Shown: positions 61,801-64,000 of the stretch, piece by piece | Layout of the letters: every line of letters starts with the position of its first letter | Position numbering within the stretch: the stretch's first letter is position 1 | Assembly (NCBI GenBank): GCA_003952965.2 | Contig: RXIC02000011.1 | Location: 218,885-282,884, forward strand | DNA: 64,000 nucleotides | Reading direction: 5' to 3' | Origin: Morella rubra | Lineage: Eukaryota > Streptophyta > Magnoliopsida > Fagales > Myricaceae | Notes under the pieces: model-generated | Told to the model about the DNA's origin: nothing | The model's input: only the letters and a program-made list of their open reading frames with translations | Database searches by the model: none | Program-made: the position numbers and the translations under genes

Positions 61801-64000
61801 CAACCTTTCTTTGATCAGTTCTATCTTCTCACAAGTCTTTTGTATGATTTCAGATCCTATCATCCACAATACAATCTGCACTTAATCTCCAAAATCCTTC
61901 TAAATCTCCAATGAACCATTACATCAGAATTTATCTAAAAACTCCCGAAAAACACTATTCATTAAATCCATAAAAGGCTTCTGATGCAATAATCAATCCT
62001 AATGGCATCAATAAGGATTCATAATAGAAATATCTAGTGCAGTATACCTTCTTAGATGTGTTTCTTTCCTAACTCCAAAGATCGCATCTTGATACCTCCA
62101 ATAAATTCCTCAATTCCTTGCTCATGCGCTATTTTATCTTTTAGGAACCTCAATGACAAGTACAGATCAAATCTATCATAGCCTAATCAAACCTGATACC
62201 ACATATCAAATCTATCATAGACAAATCTCAATGACAATAACTTCATCACCTCATACTTCAGATCTAAGATCCAAGCTCAACAATATCAATCCCAAAACTA
62301 ATCAGAATCTATTATCCTCAAAACAACCTTAAAAGTTTTAATTTCCTAAACCTCAATGGAATCAAGATCAAGACCTACATTTAGATCGGATTTAAGCCTA
62401 ATCCTCTGACTTTGATTTAAAATCAGGACCTATTAATCTTCAATCACAGTCTTTTATCAATTCTAACCATCTCCTCAATCTCATATTCAACATACTTCAT
62501 ATCCTAAAAAGGCATCTATCCTCAAAATTAACCTGCAATGAATCTTTTGTAATATCAAGCCTAAGAGACTAAGAATCTCAAAATGCATTAACTAGCCTTG
62601 TCCAATTGATCATCGCCTATACATTACTAAGGTCCACCAATCAGTTCCAAGGATCACATCAAAATTCTCATATCCAAATAATCAAATCTATAGATAATCT
62701 TTGTCTTTTTTCTCCATTGGACAATTCTTAATCTTCCTTGTACACATATACTACTTGTCTCCAATAGAGTTTAACAAATAAGGTTCTACCAATAAAGTCT
62801 ATTGACACAATTATGCGAAATAAAGGAATGCATAGCACCTATATCATTTACTACTCCACAAGAGAGGGAAAAATACCTATCATCACGTTCTCATCCTACT
62901 ATGCTTCTTCCATAGATAAAGCAAACACTCTAGCTAGTCCACTCGGTTGGTTACCTGTTTCCACTCTGTTGATTACCAGGGTTAGGTGTGGCAATCTCAA
63001 GCATAATGACCTAACTTTCCATAAGAAAACCAAGTTATCTCTGCAGCACTAGGACTATTTCTTCTATTCCCCTGTCCATTGCCTCTATTTCCAAAATTTC
63101 CTCCTCTCTTCTCTGATGACTGTCCTTAGGAATTATTTCCTTGGAAAGATCGTTTCTTACTCTCATTAAGAATAGGACTATCTTGCAACATATGTTCCAC
63201 AATCGAGGCTCTATCCACTAGAAGCTGAAAATTCTCAAACTTATGGCAACAAACTCTATCCTTAACACAAGACTGCAATCCTCTCTCAAACTTATGGGAT
63301 TTCTTACTCTCATCATGAATCAAATATAAAGCAAATCGAGATAATTCTATAAACTTTGCAGCATACTCAACTACTGACCTTGTTCCTTAAGGTAGTAACT
63401 TCTTGGGCTTTGGCTTCTCTGATCATCTCAGGAAAATATCGATCTAGAAATTTCTTCGTAAATTGCTCCCAAGTCCACTCAATTTCCAAGAGTTCCTTCT
63501 TGGCTTGCCACCACCTCTTGGCTTTCCTTTCAGTTGATACGTGGCAAATCGTATCATTTGATCATCATACACTCTAAAACTTGCAATAGCTCCTATATGT
63601 TCAAAAGTCAATTCTCAGCCACTAAGGGATATGTACCTCCTTCATAACTAGGCAGATGGGGCTAGGCAAACTTATCAAATCAACTTCTTTCAAGAACAAT
63701 TCCCACTCTTTTTGCTCCATCCCTGTTCCAACTATCTGCCACTATCTCCAAAGATGGCCATTTTCTCCAAAGATGCAAGCATATATTCATAAGGCAATAA
63801 ACACAACATCATAATACTCCTATTTACGTGACTGTGCTGCCCTAGCACCCACATTTTCCTTAGGTTTGCTAACTATCCTTGCTTTCCTAAGCCTCAACTT
63901 TGATGCAAGACTATCTCTGCTTTCCTAGACCTCAATGCTTACGATCTTTGTTTTCCTAAAACCAGACTTTGATACCATCTGCAATACCCCAAGCTTTTAA
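58839..64000 (-). mobile_element. Ty3-type LTR retroelement fossil, antisense, running off the window
   Basis: On the minus strand a purine-rich tract (AAGTGGGGGAG, about 61270) directly precedes an LTR start, TGTCATACCCCGAGC (about 61257). The LTR appears to run to about 58839, ending ...CCGGGCTATTACA. At 63967-63978 the minus strand reads a TGGTATCAAAG primer-binding-site-like word next to a CA, so the other LTR would begin at the window edge. Between lie gag-like sequence (FERGLQSCVKDR, 63323-63126) with a zinc-knuckle-like part, and a short integrase-end-like part (about 61680-61330). The internal region is much shorter than in a whole element, and it is broken many times. It is probably old. 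Confidence 0.6.
59640..61131. repeat. Internal duplications within the LTR fossil
   Basis: Two copies of about 70 bp (59640-59707 and 59738-59808) share GCATGTCTCAT, CAACGCCCATACAT and GATATGCAACACCTTAAC. A second pair, about 60876-61005 and 61006-61131, shares TTCGAGACAAAAA, TTAAATTGATC and CAGTTGCA-like words. Between them, 60660-60780 is a minisatellite of CATCTCTATCCACAATT-like units. Confidence 0.75.

Noticed and set aside
63126-63577. Host genes at the right edge
   Set aside because: They are frames of gag-like LTR-element sequence or its antisense.

Overview
The window is nuclear DNA of a eudicot plant. It is AT-rich and intron-rich, with plant-type transposons (CACTA, Mutator-like, hAT, Harbinger MITEs, L1 LINE, Ty3 LTR remnant), a leucine-rich-repeat receptor kinase of the Xa21/EFR type, and an orthologue of the Arabidopsis microtubule-associated protein AIR9. 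The species cannot be named from the sequence. Exon coordinates below were read by eye from splice signals and reading phase and should be checked against transcripts.

Layout. 362-8297 is a CACTA (En/Spm) DNA transposon with both ends and a TTT target duplication. It carries arrays of a self-complementary CGATCGATCG motif, a broken 'putative plant transposon protein' ORF, an internally deleted TNP2-type transposase and a frameshifted Transposase_24 gene. 8301-10260 is intergenic. 10339-15572 is a decayed LRR receptor kinase, interrupted by a 945-bp hAT-type element and probably by an LTR-like scrap. 16410-17493 is a decayed cationic amino acid transporter.

18032-48880 (minus strand) is the one clearly intact gene. 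It is AIR9, with 37 coding exons summing to 5148 nt (1715 residues, against 1708 in Arabidopsis) and no break in frame. Its protein is a basic Ser-rich microtubule-binding N-terminus, an LRR block with near one-repeat-per-exon structure, 11 A9 (Ig-like) repeats and a conserved C-terminal domain. All 11 A9 repeats are bounded by phase-1 introns, so each is a symmetric 1-1 exon module. Its introns have absorbed a nested L1-in-LTR insertion, a second 'plant transposon protein' ORF, two Harbinger-type MITEs, a SINE-like remnant and local tandem duplications, one of which copies a splice donor.

49700-64000 is transposon-dominated. It holds a second, older CACTA remnant with TGTTCGAACA subterminal motifs and a Transposase_24 relic. 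A 1442-bp Pack-MULE lies inside it, with a perfect 9-bp target duplication and a captured DUF632 gene fragment. A MULE-type MITE follows, also with a perfect 9-bp duplication. A family of 'CACTTTGCA' terminal-inverted-repeat elements is scattered through the window. The right end is a broken antisense Ty3-type LTR element that runs off the window.

No convincing undescribed enzymatic or defence system was found. The most interesting signals are the modular phase-1 architecture of AIR9, the duplicated AIR9 splice donor, the Pack-MULE, the palindromic subterminal arrays of the two CACTA elements, and the recurrence of the same transposon-protein ORF in two different settings.
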